DNA of 64,000 bases, taken from NCBI GenBank assembly GCA_013399015.1, contig VWZX01002693.1, forward strand, positions 270,648 through 334,647, given 5' to 3'. The first letter of the stretch is position 1. Each line of letters starts with the position of its first letter. Position numbers and translations under genes: made by a program. This DNA comes from Galbula dea. Lineage: Eukaryota; Chordata; Aves; Piciformes; Galbulidae. Positions 24,898 through 35,848 of the stretch are shown in pieces. Below the pieces are notes generated by a model, which did not search any database, had not been told where the DNA came from, and saw only the letters and a program-made list of their open reading frames with translations.

Positions 24898-25300
24898 AGA
24901 CTCATAGAGAAAGGAGCTGGAAAGGACCTTGAAATGTCACTCATGGCTGGCCAGACAGCCCCATAGACATCTCTCTGACCTAACAGAGAATACTTTAAGA
25001 ATCCTACAGATGGACCTTCCTCATGTGGGCTATTCCCTGGCTTTACTGCCCTTAACTGTGCCAATGTACTTCCTGTTGTCTTGCCAGAATCTTTTTTTGC
25101 TGCAGAAAAGGCCTGCTGGTTTTTATCTTACCCATGTGGATGCAGAAAACAGAAGTCTCTCTTCTTTGCAGCAGTTTTTGACGTATTTGAAAACTATTAC
25201 CATGTCTCTGTTTCATTTTCTCTTCCATAGATTTCCCAGAACCAATTAGTTCAGGCTTTTGTTGCAAGTCACGTTTTCTAGTTCTTTGATCATTCTTACA
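24898..25300 (-). mobile_element. Old, strongly diverged CR1-like fragment
   Basis: In plus-strand order it keeps the landmarks of a reversed CR1 3' region. These are an ACTCATAGAG...GAGCTGGAAAGGACCTTG tail zone (24901-24931), TTTGAAAACTATTACCATGTC (25187-25207), TCTCTTCCATAGA near 25220, and TTTCTAGTTCTTTGATCATTC (25274-25294). Each is a decayed form of the CR1 consensus. Many substitutions and indels mean no frame survives. It appears much older than the 22.3- and 63.1-kb copies. Confidence 0.65.
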
Positions 25301-27280
25301 CTGACTAATAAGAGCTTTGTGAAAGGAAAAAGGAATCAAAATTGTTGTATTGGTTATTATTATTCTTAAAATTAATGGTTCAACCACAATGCATTTTATT
25401 TGAGTTATTGCTAATCTAACTTTCCCTTTAATGCTTAATAATGTGTACACATGTATATCCTTACAGACTGTTATGTTGGCTCACAGTTTTTGTGAGTTGT
25501 ATTTCAGCAAACTAAAAAAAAAGCCTTAAAGTCAAATACACATCCTCTCAGGGCTAAGAAATAGAGACATCCTGTGTTTCCCCCTATATGGTAGCTAATG
25601 CTCCACTGATAACAGAAGCTTGTCTGAAATTGTGTCTCTGCTACCAATGCGTACTAAGTCCACAGCAGTGGTGTAAACAGCTTTAGCTAGATTGCCCTTC
25701 TTTATCCTCTTGGGTGTAGCCCCAGTCTCTGGGGCTTCTACAGCTTCTGTCTCAAATCTCTGGTAAACCAGTTACTCCTCTGGTCCCTTCTTATTCCCTC
25801 TGGCCTGTGCATGACCATGGACTCAGTGACTGCAGTGTGACGGATGGAAGGGTTGAATTTAAGTTATCCTGCTGTCCTCAGCGCCAGCATTCCTTGTCTG
25901 ACGAAACTGCCATTCAGACAGCCTTCCTTCGGACAGAGGTTGAAGAAGGAAGTTTTCATGTAGTGCACATGATATGAAAATCCATGTTGAACAACACTTC
26001 TGAAGTGGCTCCTGACACAGTGTTTCTGATCAAACAGAAGTTTGCTTTGAGTGGAGGCTTAAATGTTAGTCTTACACAGTTGAGCAAATGTAAACACAAG
26101 GGCAGTCCCAAGGTGCCATTATCAGAAAGAAGCTTCAGCTATTGACTCCTCTAGTTGAGTAGAACCTAACAATAAAGCTACTGAAGTCCTGCATAAAACA
26201 AAAAAGAACCTTATTATATATAATCCATATGAAAAGATTCAGTGCAACACTTTCATGGATGAGCTGTTGGGGAAAACATTCTGTCTGGAACAGCTGCAAG
26301 GAGAAACTTTGAAGTGTGTCTACCAAAGTAGATGGTCTGACAACAAAAGAGTTAATCCAATTGCAAATTGAAAACTTTTAATGCAACCTGCTCCCTTAAG
26401 AGGTGCATTCTTCATTTTCACTCAAAATCTGTAAGAAAAAAGAAAGGGAGGGTAATAGCTACGAAAAAGCTGTGCAATTTAGAGGAGAAAAGAGAAGAAC
26501 AAAACCAGAGGGGAAAAAAGGAGGAACAAAGGAATCTCACTCAAAAGACCAGAAGAGCAAAGAATAGCTACTAAAGAAAGAAAGACTCGCATCAAAAAAT
26601 GTTTTCAGCCTCAGAAAGCATTCAACAGTCAAGCACTGCAGGTGATGTTGCCACCAAAACCCCTCTGTAGAAAGAGATACTCTTGCAGGACATGTTAGCG
26701 GTGTAGGGGTTAGGGGAGAGAGTATGATTTTACAGGACTGAACTTCAGAGTGATTCTTTGACCACTAAATTCAAGGTATTTTCCTGTTACTGAATGAAGC
26801 TCAGTGACCTGTATTGCCTTTTGGGTTTGTGTCTTTTGATTTACCTGTTATTTCTGGATTCCTGCTTCAGTGAGCTAGAATAATTAAAAATAACGTAGCT
26901 TTTAATTTAAGGTATAGTAACTGGATTTTGCTCACAGAGAAAAATGTTCCCTGTGGAAAGTTTATATTTTTATACAAGAATTAAAGTCTCCACTGGAATA
27001 TCCTTTTGATGGAGACACAACGAAAGAAATGGGATATGATCAGAATGGGCTGCTGTAGTTCCTTATTTACCCCATGAAGTAAATTATGCATTAATAACTT
27101 TGAGTTCCCTAAGTCACCTAGCTCCTAAAATTCCCCAAAGGGTGTTCAGCATCCTAATGCACTCCACAATGATGTCACACCTGTGAATTGCTCTTACCAG
27201 AATCAACTAGTGTCACGCACGTACTTCCTTTTGCTAAGGTGGTCTCACCCTTGCAAAGCCACTGTTTGGAGGACTGATCT
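25301..27280. other. Unannotated AT-rich DNA
   Basis: No recognised repeat or exon. A purine-rich stretch lies at about 26430-26580. A CRE-like TGATGTCA occurs at 27170-27177, about 400 bases upstream of the exon candidate at 27588; a link is only inference. Confidence 0.55.
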
Positions 27281-27587
27281 TTGCCCCTGGGAAAGCATGT
27301 GCCTTTGGCTTTGCATTGCAGTAGACTGGGGACTCGAAAGCAAGACCCCTCCCCAGCAACCAGCGCTCCCAGGAGCAGAGCAGGGCAGCACACAAGCCCA
27401 GAGCGACTCTTGCATGCCTCCGAGGTTTCTAGCCTAGCACCTCTCCCCTCCGGTGGGGAACCCTCTGCAAGAGAAAACACTGAGCAAACAGGCAGATGAG
27501 ATTTCGTTTTCCTGGAGCCATTCACAGCGCAGGAGTTTCCCGTTTCCAAGCTCAACTCTTCAGGCCATTTACGAGGCTGCCGTAAGC
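27281..27587 (+). promoter_or_regulatory. GC-enriched patch, possible 5' UTR or promoter
   Basis: GC and CpG content rise (about ten CpGs) in the 300 bases upstream of a well-contexted ATG and splice donor. This would fit a promoter with a 5' UTR. An acceptor-like CTCAACTCTTCAG ending at 27563 offers the alternative that an internal exon starts at 27564. The sequence does not settle which. Confidence 0.3.
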
Positions 27588-27637
27588 ATGGTGTGTTACA
27601 ATGTTAAAAAATCTGAACAGCTCTGCGAGCTGCAGAG
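27588..27637 (+). CDS. Candidate first coding exon of an unidentified gene
   Basis: ATG at 27588 has A at -3 and G at +4, a strong Kozak context. It opens a frame reading MVCYNVKKSEQLCELQ(R) that runs into GAG|GTAATG at 27635-27643, a good vertebrate splice donor. The first stop (TAA) falls inside that donor, as expected if the exon ends at 27637 in the second codon position. The frame is open upstream to at least 27453, so a 74-nt internal exon from 27564 (after CTCTTCAG) is also possible. I do not recognise the peptide and assign no function. No partner exon downstream was identified. Chance co-occurrence of an ATG and a GT donor is common, so confidence is modest. Confidence 0.27.
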
Positions 27638-28710
27638 GTAATGAAAGTGACTTTCCAGTGGATTTGTTTCTGTTGCTTGAGTGACTTTTTAAACTGAACT
27701 ACAAGACAGTAGATCCCCTTTAGCTATGATTTGCTCCTGTAGCTATAACTATCCCCATTAGTTCTAAAATGAGCTTTGTTCTCCTCCGTAGACCTCCTCC
27801 CACAGAGTGTTTGGTGGTAACACGTAAGGTGCTGTGCATGATGTAAAAATCAGAGCATTGGAAGTGGGTTGAGAAACAATGTGATTGCTTCAGCCTGGTC
27901 TCATGTCTCTGCCAGTAGCTATTTTATGAGAAGGAGAGAAAGAAATTTATTTAGGAAGCCTTCAGTCCTCTCAGATTTGACTGTTTGAAAATCATGGACA
28001 GGGAATGGCAAAGCAAACAGATGTGCACAGACTGGCTTGTTTTTGTAAGAAACCAAGCTAGAAAAGCATGTGCTTAAAATATCTTCAGGTACTGCACTGA
28101 CCTTGAGCTTGCTCACTTCATTAATTTTGTGATTTTATCACCACAGTTTCCAATTAAAAAAAATTTCTCTTCCCCCTTCCTGCATAAAATTCATATCCCT
28201 TCCTCTCTGACTCCTCACCAATTTCCCTTTTTCTTTCAATTCTCATAATCCTTGGTGTGATGATGGATAAGGAAACGTTTTCAGACTAAGGTCTGATATT
28301 TTAATTTTGATAACCTCCCCAGCAGGGAAGCCTGTGTGGAATGGAGATTAATGAAAGCAACACACGGTGTGCCCCTGCCACCAGGTAGAGTTAAGAAGCA
28401 AATAACACTCAGGGAAGCAAATGGTTCAAAAGGCAAATAAATAGTAACACATTTTAATTTTTCATCCATCCTTACCCACTCCTTGATGGAAGGAGAACTC
28501 AATCTGCAACAAAGAGAAGAGGGAAAAGAAACAGCAGCCTCAGTCTTTGGGTGAGCACATAGAGTAGAAGGGGTCTGGGGATGCCCTGCCAGCAGCAGTT
28601 ATTGGAACCAACCCAGGGCATGCTGTAGCAAGGGGATGTTTTTCTGCACACTTTCAGCATCTGTCCCATGGAGCACAGTAAGCTGCACAGCCCCATAATC
28701 CCCAAATCGA
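27638..28710. other. Unannotated AT-rich DNA
   Basis: No recognised repeat or exon. A pyrimidine-rich stretch lies at about 28155-28245. Confidence 0.55.
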
Positions 28711-29227
28711 TGTGTTGCTCACTGTGGTGGCTGCTCTATGGGGCAGAGAAGGAAGGAGAGATGATGCTCTCTCCCCCCTTCAAAGGGAAGGGAAAGGGGA
28801 TAAAAGACACAAAGAGAGACTTATGGATTGGAAAATAGAACTAATTCTACTTTAATAATAATAATAATGTTAAATGAAACATATACAAATATTTAGAGAA
28901 CACAATACGGAACCCAAACCCTCTTTCAATGATAACTGCGTCACCACTGATGCTGTGGTGGCAGGCCTCCGGTACCAGAAGAGTCCAGCTCCCCGGGGGG
29001 GCAGCGTCCTGGTCCCAGATGCAGGAACTTAGGGATCACCTTCAAGTGCCTGGTGAAGAGCAATCTTGCAATCCAGAAATCAGGAATCTTGAATCTTGAA
29101 GGGGAAGTCTAGCAAGGGGGGACTGACCCCCGGTTTATACATTGTATATGACGTATATGGGATGGAATACTTTTAGAAAGTGAAATCACTGAACAGAATT
29201 AGTTCTGTTCTAACTCAAACCAGGACA
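28711..29227 (-). mobile_element. Solo LTR of an avian endogenous retrovirus (copy 2)
   Basis: Related to copy 1 and in the same orientation. In minus sense it begins TGTCCTGGTTTGAGTTAG at 29227, shares the GAACAGAACTAATTCTGTTC palindromic segment and the TATAAACCGGGGGTCAG promoter region (29123-29139), and has ATTAAAG at 28850-28856. It ends in a zone matching AAGGGGGGAGAGAGCATC near 28768-28785. The 3' boundary (low coordinate) is diverged, set here at TGTG 28711 with low certainty, and no clean target duplication is visible. It is shorter than copy 1 because part of the U3 is absent. There are no internal viral genes. Confidence 0.8.
29134..29139 (-). promoter_or_regulatory. LTR TATA box (copy 2)
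   Basis: The minus strand reads GTATAAACCGGGGGTCAG, the counterpart of the TATA region in copy 1. It sits about 90 bases from the LTR 5' end, against about 310 in copy 1, which reflects the shorter U3. Confidence 0.55.
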
Positions 29228-32089
29228 CCTGCCCAGCAGAAAGAGATTCCCTGCTCCCTGGAGATACCTTTGCTCTCCATGTAGCATTCAACTGGGGGGT
29301 ATCACGCCAAGCCCTGAAAGGTGCTGAGGAATATACTCATTTTACTTTGAGCCTCAGCACTTGTCAGGGGGCATGAAACCTTTGGCACAATTAGATCCTT
29401 CAGCCGAAATCACAACTCCCTTCCCCCAAAGTCATGCACAGTCAGAACCTTTCCTGAGGCACAGAGGTATCTAACTGCTGCTGTTTAGTGCTTCATTTCC
29501 CAGTGAAATCTACCCCAGGAATCCACCCCTGGCAAAGCATATCCCAGGTACTTTTCCACAAATAGGGCAGGGCAGGAGAGGCGTAGGAAGGACTGCTCCT
29601 GCTTGTGAAGAACAGAGGCTTGTTGAGATACGTGTGTCTCTGGCCCTTCATTGCAGACTTTCTGCATCTTGCAGGTGCCCAACACCAAGAGATGGTGTAG
29701 CTGTGGTCAGAGAGATGAAGATTTAGCTCCTTCATAGTGTTTTAACTGCAAAGCCTGATCTCTCTTTTAATAGCTGCCCTTGCCTCTATATTGTGATCAG
29801 ACGTGGATATACCTATAATCAGTTTATTACTTGGGTTATTTTTTAAGTCTATAAGTGTAACTCTTGGCCTTTACTCATCTTCCATCACCTTACTCAAACT
29901 GTGTTACGAGAAACTGCTAAAATGACTGAAGTAGCTCACTCCTTGTCTTTCCATCTCGTGAAATAAGCTTCTAAGAATTGTTTCTGAAGTGTTTCCTGAG
30001 TGTTAACAATGGTCTGTCAAATTGTTTGAGAATCTATTCTCAGTACTTTCTAAATGAGTATGCAGTCCAAGGGGAGGTGGTAAAGAAGGCTGCCTGAAAG
30101 TATGGAGGAGGCAGTGAGTGATTAAAACTACAGTACATATATAACGTAACAAAAATGCTAGATTGCAATTAAAAAGAAAGAAAATTACGGCTCTTCATGG
30201 AACAACTTGAAGCTGTTACCCACCATGATGCCTTCCTGTCACTCTTTGCATGAAGAAGCTACAAGAACATACTTGCAGAAATGAAAGTGACAGGGCCAAA
30301 CTGCAGCCCCTGATTCACTCTGATGCAGTCAATGGTTCTGGGCTCCTGAGAGAGAGGACAGCATTTTGACAGCGACAGGGAACACCCTTAAAGACAGCAA
30401 TGGATATGATTAAGAATTACTGAGATCAGACAATCTGAGGATCAGCCCCTGATAATTACCCTTAATTATGAGTTAAAGTGTGAACCCTTCAGTTTCCTGA
30501 AGGTCCAGAGAGCAGCCCACTTGTCAGCCCTGTTAACTCTGAAGTTTGTTGTTGGCTTCTTAACAAACCAGACCTCTGCAATGAACTCCATATTTATTTT
30601 ATTTGATGATGGTTACTCCTGAGACTTGTTGCCCTACAAGATGGGTGGCAGGTCTGCTCTTGAGTCCCAGCTCCCTGCCTGCAGGCCTACTCTGGCTGCA
30701 GCTCAGGCTAGTCTTGACATCTCATGTTGCGTTTTCTTACTTGTAACATAACTGTAGACACACAAGGACCTCTGCTTTACCTGTCTACTTGGTGCTCCGT
30801 TGACCTTGTGTGTTTAGTTTGCTAAATCTGTGGCTGGGCTTGAGCAATAAGTCTAATTAGAAAGCTCAAGCAACCTCTTGTTTACACCCACGCACATAAA
30901 TAATCATAACAGACACAAAATTATTCAATCCATTTCACATTCTAATAAACAAAAGCAACACCTATGTCACTGACCCATATTACACTTATGCTGTTTGGCC
31001 ACAAGCTTGTTTCAGCATCAGAGTCTCAGTGTCGGCACAGACACTTAGGCTGCTAAGGCTGCATCTCAGTTTGGAACTGTTGCCAGGTTCTGGGTTCCCT
31101 TCAGACAAGACTAAACTCCCCCTTCTATCTCAAATATGACATACTGTCAAAGAACTCATCTCTCAGCAGCAGCATATGTTTTCCTGACAACATGTTTTTG
31201 GTGGATGCGTCTGTTCTGCTCAACTTTAATCCTTTTGTTGTAGCCTGGTTTGTGGATTCATCTGTTTTGTAACAACACAGGAGTTTGTAAAAGGTCTTGT
31301 GTGTAGGTACCAAAAAAGTGTCTGCTGTGACTACTGGCTACTGTGATATGCAATGCATGCAGCAACCAACATTCACCTTAACTGCAGTAAATTTTGCGTC
31401 CCATTTTGCTTCCCAAGATCATACCCCAGCTTAACTCTTCTCACGACTGGAAATCCTTTCCTGATTTGCAGCCTAAGCTTATTCATAGGCAGGCTGTGCT
31501 TGGTGTTTTTTTACTGGCTTTCTCCAATGCCTTTCATAGTTTTTCTGCCTCACTAGTGCTTATCTACTAGATGCATTGATAGAGGCCAATAGGATCTTGC
31601 TCTGGCTTTGTTTTGCTCCCCTCTCCTCTCTCCTTTGCATCTAACATCATCTTCTCCTACTCTCAAAGTTCACCTTTGATCAGTGCAGAAGGGTGCCTCC
31701 ATCAGTCACTGAAGGCACAGGAATACACACCTCTCCAAATCCTTGCCTGAAAGCAAATGATAGCAAAAAAAGAGTCCAAGAAAGCCTGTAATGTTTGCCC
31801 TGCTGGTAATAGGATCAAAACAGACTGAGGAGAGCCCTGCCTGTCAACTTGCTCAAAGAGCAGGACAGTGATGGTGCCAGGTGTCGACATGGACTCAGAA
31901 AGCGATTCCATATATTATGATAAGGGTTGTTAAAAACAAACCCATCCATTTTTCTTTTTCCTGCAAAACACCTCGTGCTGAAACTTGCTGGAGGAAGACA
32001 GAAAAAAGAGAGAAAAATTTCCTGGGGAAGTACTGCTGTGCTTTGGCTCTGGTGCTCAGCATTCCTGTGTCTCCACACAGGGGCTGGCC
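29228..32089. other. Unannotated DNA
   Basis: No recognised repeat, RNA gene or exon. Overlapping short frames around 29.5-29.7 kb are on the same strand in different phases and carry no motif. Confidence 0.55.
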
Positions 32090-32420
32090 GTCCATCCGCC
32101 ATCCCTCCCCCAGCTCCACGCCGGGGCTCAGGCAACAGAGAGAAAAGGGAAGCAATTGCCAGAGAAGGGAAGAAGGATGAGGAACCAAAAAAACCCAGGC
32201 GTCAAAAGATTGCTCTTTCGAGCCCCTCCGTAGGCCGGACAGAGGCTGACAGCGCTACTGGCCGTAGACCCCGCAGCCTCCGCCTCCTCCCTCTCTCCCA
32301 TCCCCGCCGCCACTCGGTCGAGGCTTTCCGGCCGCCCGGCAGCGGGCACGGGTCGCTAGGTGTCAGTGTTAGACTCGGCAAAAAGAGCGGCTCCCTCCCC
32401 CATCTCTGCACCCAGACAGG
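32090..32420. promoter_or_regulatory. CpG island
   Basis: About 25 CpGs occur in ~330 bases with GC clearly above 60%, for example CCGGCCGCCCGGCAGCGGGC around 32329. Flanking DNA is AT-rich and CpG-poor. In birds, as in mammals, such islands mark gene or lncRNA promoters. No TATA box is visible. On the plus strand the first good donor downstream is AAAG|GTAACT at 32632; no equally clear donor is seen on the minus strand. Frames open through the island on both strands are explained by GC-rich composition. Confidence 0.65.
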
Positions 32421-33743
32421 AAGGCTTCAGCCAGCCCGAACTGGGGCCAGCTGGGGCCATTTACCTCACAGGGGCAACAGCCCTAGCTGGGCAGTGGCCT
32501 CCTCTCACACGAGGGGCATGGGGGTTTTATAGGCTGTGCTTCTTTCCCTGCTTTTTAGCAGTTTTTGAAATTATTATTGTCATTATTTTAACTCTAGATC
32601 TTTGTCCATTTTGTATTTCCCTGGGGAGAAAGGTAACTGTCTGATCCAGAGTTGGACACTGTCTGTAAATGAAGCCGCTCTCTGCACCCTGCCTTCCACC
32701 TGCGCCTGGCAAAGGAGGACTTGCACTTCATCAGTTCTTGTTCACGCAGTGGAAAAGGAAAGGCTTGTGTGTGATATCAGATCTGAGTGAGGGGTGAATT
32801 TATGAGGAGATTCATAATGCAGTGTTATACCTCCACCCTCTCAGCATATCAAGGTGCTCCCAAATTTTGAAGGATCACAGTAGTGATTCCAAAATGTGTG
32901 GTCGTAGATCAGTGGTCCAAAGGCTACATCTAGGGGCACATAGAAGGTTACAAAATGCAGCAAGCTGATTGCCAGTGGGCTTAGATTTAATCCATCTGTG
33001 CAGGCATCTATTGGAAAAAAGGCAAGGCTCCCCAAACAGGAAACAAGATTGAAAGGAGCTCCTTCAGAGGTTCAACTGATCCTGAAGATTGCTGCTTCTA
33101 TCCAATTTTTGGTCAAATACCTACATTTGTCAGAAAGAGTTCGTAATATGAATATCCTTTTCTTCCTTCTGAGTGGTACTGAGAAAGTATATGTACAACT
33201 GTCCCTCTGGAATCAGAAAATAAATTGTGAGTACAACTGCCCTATCATTGCATGTACTAGTCAAAAGTCAGTACTATTCTTGTTGGAAAATATGATGTTA
33301 GAAATTGTACAGTGCAAATAAGTACTATTTTGAGGTAGACTGCAGCTTTAAGCCCTGGACTGAGAACGTCTTGCTCTGTTAATGTTACATGCTGTGAATT
33401 ACCTGACTGAAGTTCAGTTGTTGGTGCTGCATGAAGCTAAGCAGACAGGGAAGGCTTTGAAGGACTGGGGGCTCACACAGCGGTGGGCTATTGCTGTGCG
33501 CCCTCAAGGGCAGATAAGGGAACAACTAATAATTTTACCTCTGCAATAAGGATCTGTCTGTCTAAGGTTGTGCTTACGTGGTCTTTAGGGCTGACAGATT
33601 TTCCCTGCTCAGACTCCAGGAGAGCTGAAGGGCAGCTACTTCTCAGCATCTCAGTACATACATGCATTAGCATGGCATTTACTGCAATAAATGTATGCTG
33701 CCACACAGCCATTTTATGCCTTTAGTATGCCATGTGGATTTGC
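32421..33743. other. Unannotated DNA downstream of the CpG island
   Basis: GC declines to background by about 32.6 kb. There is no recognised repeat or coding exon. A possible plus-strand splice donor (AAAG|GTAACT) ends at 32632. Confidence 0.5.
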
Positions 33744-34090
33744 TCATATAAGAACAGGAGAAAGGCCATAATAGGAGGTCAGACCAGAGCTTCATATAGC
33801 CTGGCATCCTGCCTCTGCTGTTGTCCAACAGACAATTTACAGGGAAAGTGTTTGTAAGGGAAATGGCCAGCATGAAATGACACATCTGACAGTGAATATC
33901 TGACAATGTTCAGCAACTTTCTGGCAAGGCAGTAACATCCAAACTGTCATGTTTTATAATAACTGAATGTGAATGAATGAGTCTAAATATTTTTAACAGA
34001 TATATACCATTGAGTTCAACATGCTGTTGCAGTGAGTTGTACAGTTTTTCTTCGAGTCACAAGTTGTCCTTTAACTGCTCTTCTCTTATT
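33744..34090 (-). mobile_element. Ancient sauropsid CR1-like relic
   Basis: The plus strand keeps the phrase order of an old reversed CR1 3' end that is widespread in turtles, crocodilians and birds. It starts with AAGAACAGGAGAAAGGCCATA (33750-33770), then GGTCAGACCAGAG, then AGCCTGGCATCCTG (33799-33812). Later come decayed pieces such as GAGTTGTACAGTTTTTCTTCG (34034-34054). No frame survives. The right boundary is approximate. The family assignment is from memory of the phrase pattern and needs alignment. Confidence 0.5.
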
Positions 34091-35358
34091 TCAGAAAGCT
34101 AATAATTTATTGCTGTTTCTTCCTTGAAGCCTGCTGAGCCAGCCTGAACAAGAATCACAGACTAGAAGCAAGATTTTGGCTGTCTTCTAGTCTACAAACC
34201 AATTGCCTCTGTGGCTACTTCACAAGTACTTCTTGCTTCACATCTGCCCTGTGACTGTCTGTATCAGTAGCCCACTCAACCTGTATGCCTCCATGCAATT
34301 GCCTGGAGTAGGTAAACATCTTTGCCTTGGTAGGTTCTGGCATGTGGCAACATCAGATGAAATTTGAACCATGCCTAATAATAGGATTTCTGTGTGGCAT
34401 TTCTCTGGGGGTAGCAGAAATTGTTCTTTTAATGCTGCCAGATTCCCGTGTTCTCTCTTGCCTTTCTTGGATGACGAAGCCTGCCAGCCCTTAGGAGTCA
34501 CCATGTGTATGCCAGTACCCCTAACAAACCTCTAGGCAGAGGGGGCTTACAGTTTTCCTGTATCAATGTTGCTGTTCAGGTAGAGTTTCTTTGCAACTCT
34601 TGACTGGAGTGGAGAGAAATAAATCAACTTCTACAGCAGTCTGAAAACAACAGGGCACGGAAGAGGACTCTGCTCCAGCTCCTTAAATAGGGACTTGAAA
34701 GACAGGTCAAATGTCAGCCTAAAATTTCTGAGGCATTTTCTTTCCTTTTTTTTTGCAGTAGACTTCACTGTTCCTCACCTTAATGGAGGTGAACTCTGAA
34801 GATGTTAAGTGACCAAGTCTATCATTTTCGGTCATTATAAAGGGTGGTTATTTGTCTTCTTGACAAATGTGCATCAGGAGCATCATTATTAGAAAATGAA
34901 ACAAGTGGACCTGGCACTCATGGAGTCCTCATGTTATATATAATTCTCTTATTACTGCTGGCCTTAAAATACTTCAGCATGACAAGATCAGAGCCAGTGT
35001 AATCCTTTTTTATTTAAATTTCATTTACACAAAATAATGTTCTTCTTGCTCCATTTCTTCCAATTCCCTCTCTTTTCCTCACCTGTTAATTCTTCTTTGC
35101 AATTTCAAAGTTAGTGTCTTCACCAATGTCACCCCCCTCCACAGTCCCACATTTCACCTTTGCAAGAAACAGCAAACCCCCATCCTTTTACTCTGCATGT
35201 CATTTGTAGCTTTTTGTTTCCATTAAAATTAAGACTGCAAATTGAGTTGCATTGTCATCCATCAGATGCCATTCAAGGCTTTCACAGAGACAGACAAAAA
35301 TTGTTGGTCTTCTCTGTTGTTGAATTTATTTTCCCCTATGTTATGGTTTGGGTAAAAA
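34091..35358. other. Unannotated AT-rich DNA
   Basis: No recognised element. AGAATCACAGACTAGAAG at 34151-34168 faintly resembles a CR1 tail but has no attached CR1 body. Confidence 0.5.
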
Positions 35359-35848
35359 TATTCTGATTTGGGTTAGAACAGAATTAATTCTGTTCAGTGA
35401 CTGTATTTTCTAAAAGGTATTCCATTACCATGCACATGATTATTCGGTTACCTGCTAAACTGGACTGTCCCTTTAAGAAACCTTAAATTCCTGAATCTTA
35501 AGTAGGGACACTGCCCCCCCGCCCCCCCAGGGGGGGAAACCAGGGGAATTCTGTGAGTGTACGGTGACCAGGAGGAGAGCCTGTCTCTGCTGGGAGCTGC
35601 TGCCCTACAGGACGCTGTCTGTGCTAATTGGTGACCACGTGAAGCTGCTTGGATGAGGGCTGCATATGTGAAGCAGTTACCGGGACTGGGAGCTAGTACC
35701 GAGACGGTTCAGTATTTGGGTCCTGTATATATTTATATATCTTTTATTTAACATTGTTACTATTATTAAAGCAGTTTTTAGTTTAACTTCCAATCTAGAA
35801 GTCTTTCTCTTTCCTGCTGTGGGGGGGAATAAGCCTCTAACCACGACA
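35359..35848 (+). mobile_element. Solo LTR of an avian endogenous retrovirus (copy 3, variant)
   Basis: This is a third member of the LTR group, on the opposite strand. It starts TATTCTGATTTGGGTTAG (decayed TGTCCTGGTTTGGGTTAG), keeps the GAACAGAATTAATTCTGTTC segment, has ATTAAAG at 35765-35771, a U5 resembling the other copies (CCAATCTAGAAGTCTTTCTC), and ends CCACGACA at 35848. The middle (about 35420-35700) differs from copies 1 and 2 and lacks their TATA/GGGGGTCAG block, so it is a different subfamily or a recombinant LTR. No matching 5-bp target duplication is seen, and there are no internal viral genes. Confidence 0.75.

Noticed and set aside
32041..32532. Long plus and minus frames spanning the 32-kb CpG island as coding exons
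   Set aside because: Several overlapping frames are open at once on both strands, as expected from low stop-codon frequency in GC-rich DNA, and none looks like a known protein.
34151..34168. AGAATCACAGACTAGAAG as another CR1 tail
   Set aside because: There is no adjoining CR1 UTR sequence, and the match is too short and imperfect.
12856..35848. A full-length endogenous retrovirus between two of the LTRs
   Set aside because: The intervals between LTRs show no gag, pol or env similarity, and copy 3 is in the opposite orientation. The three are independent solo LTRs.
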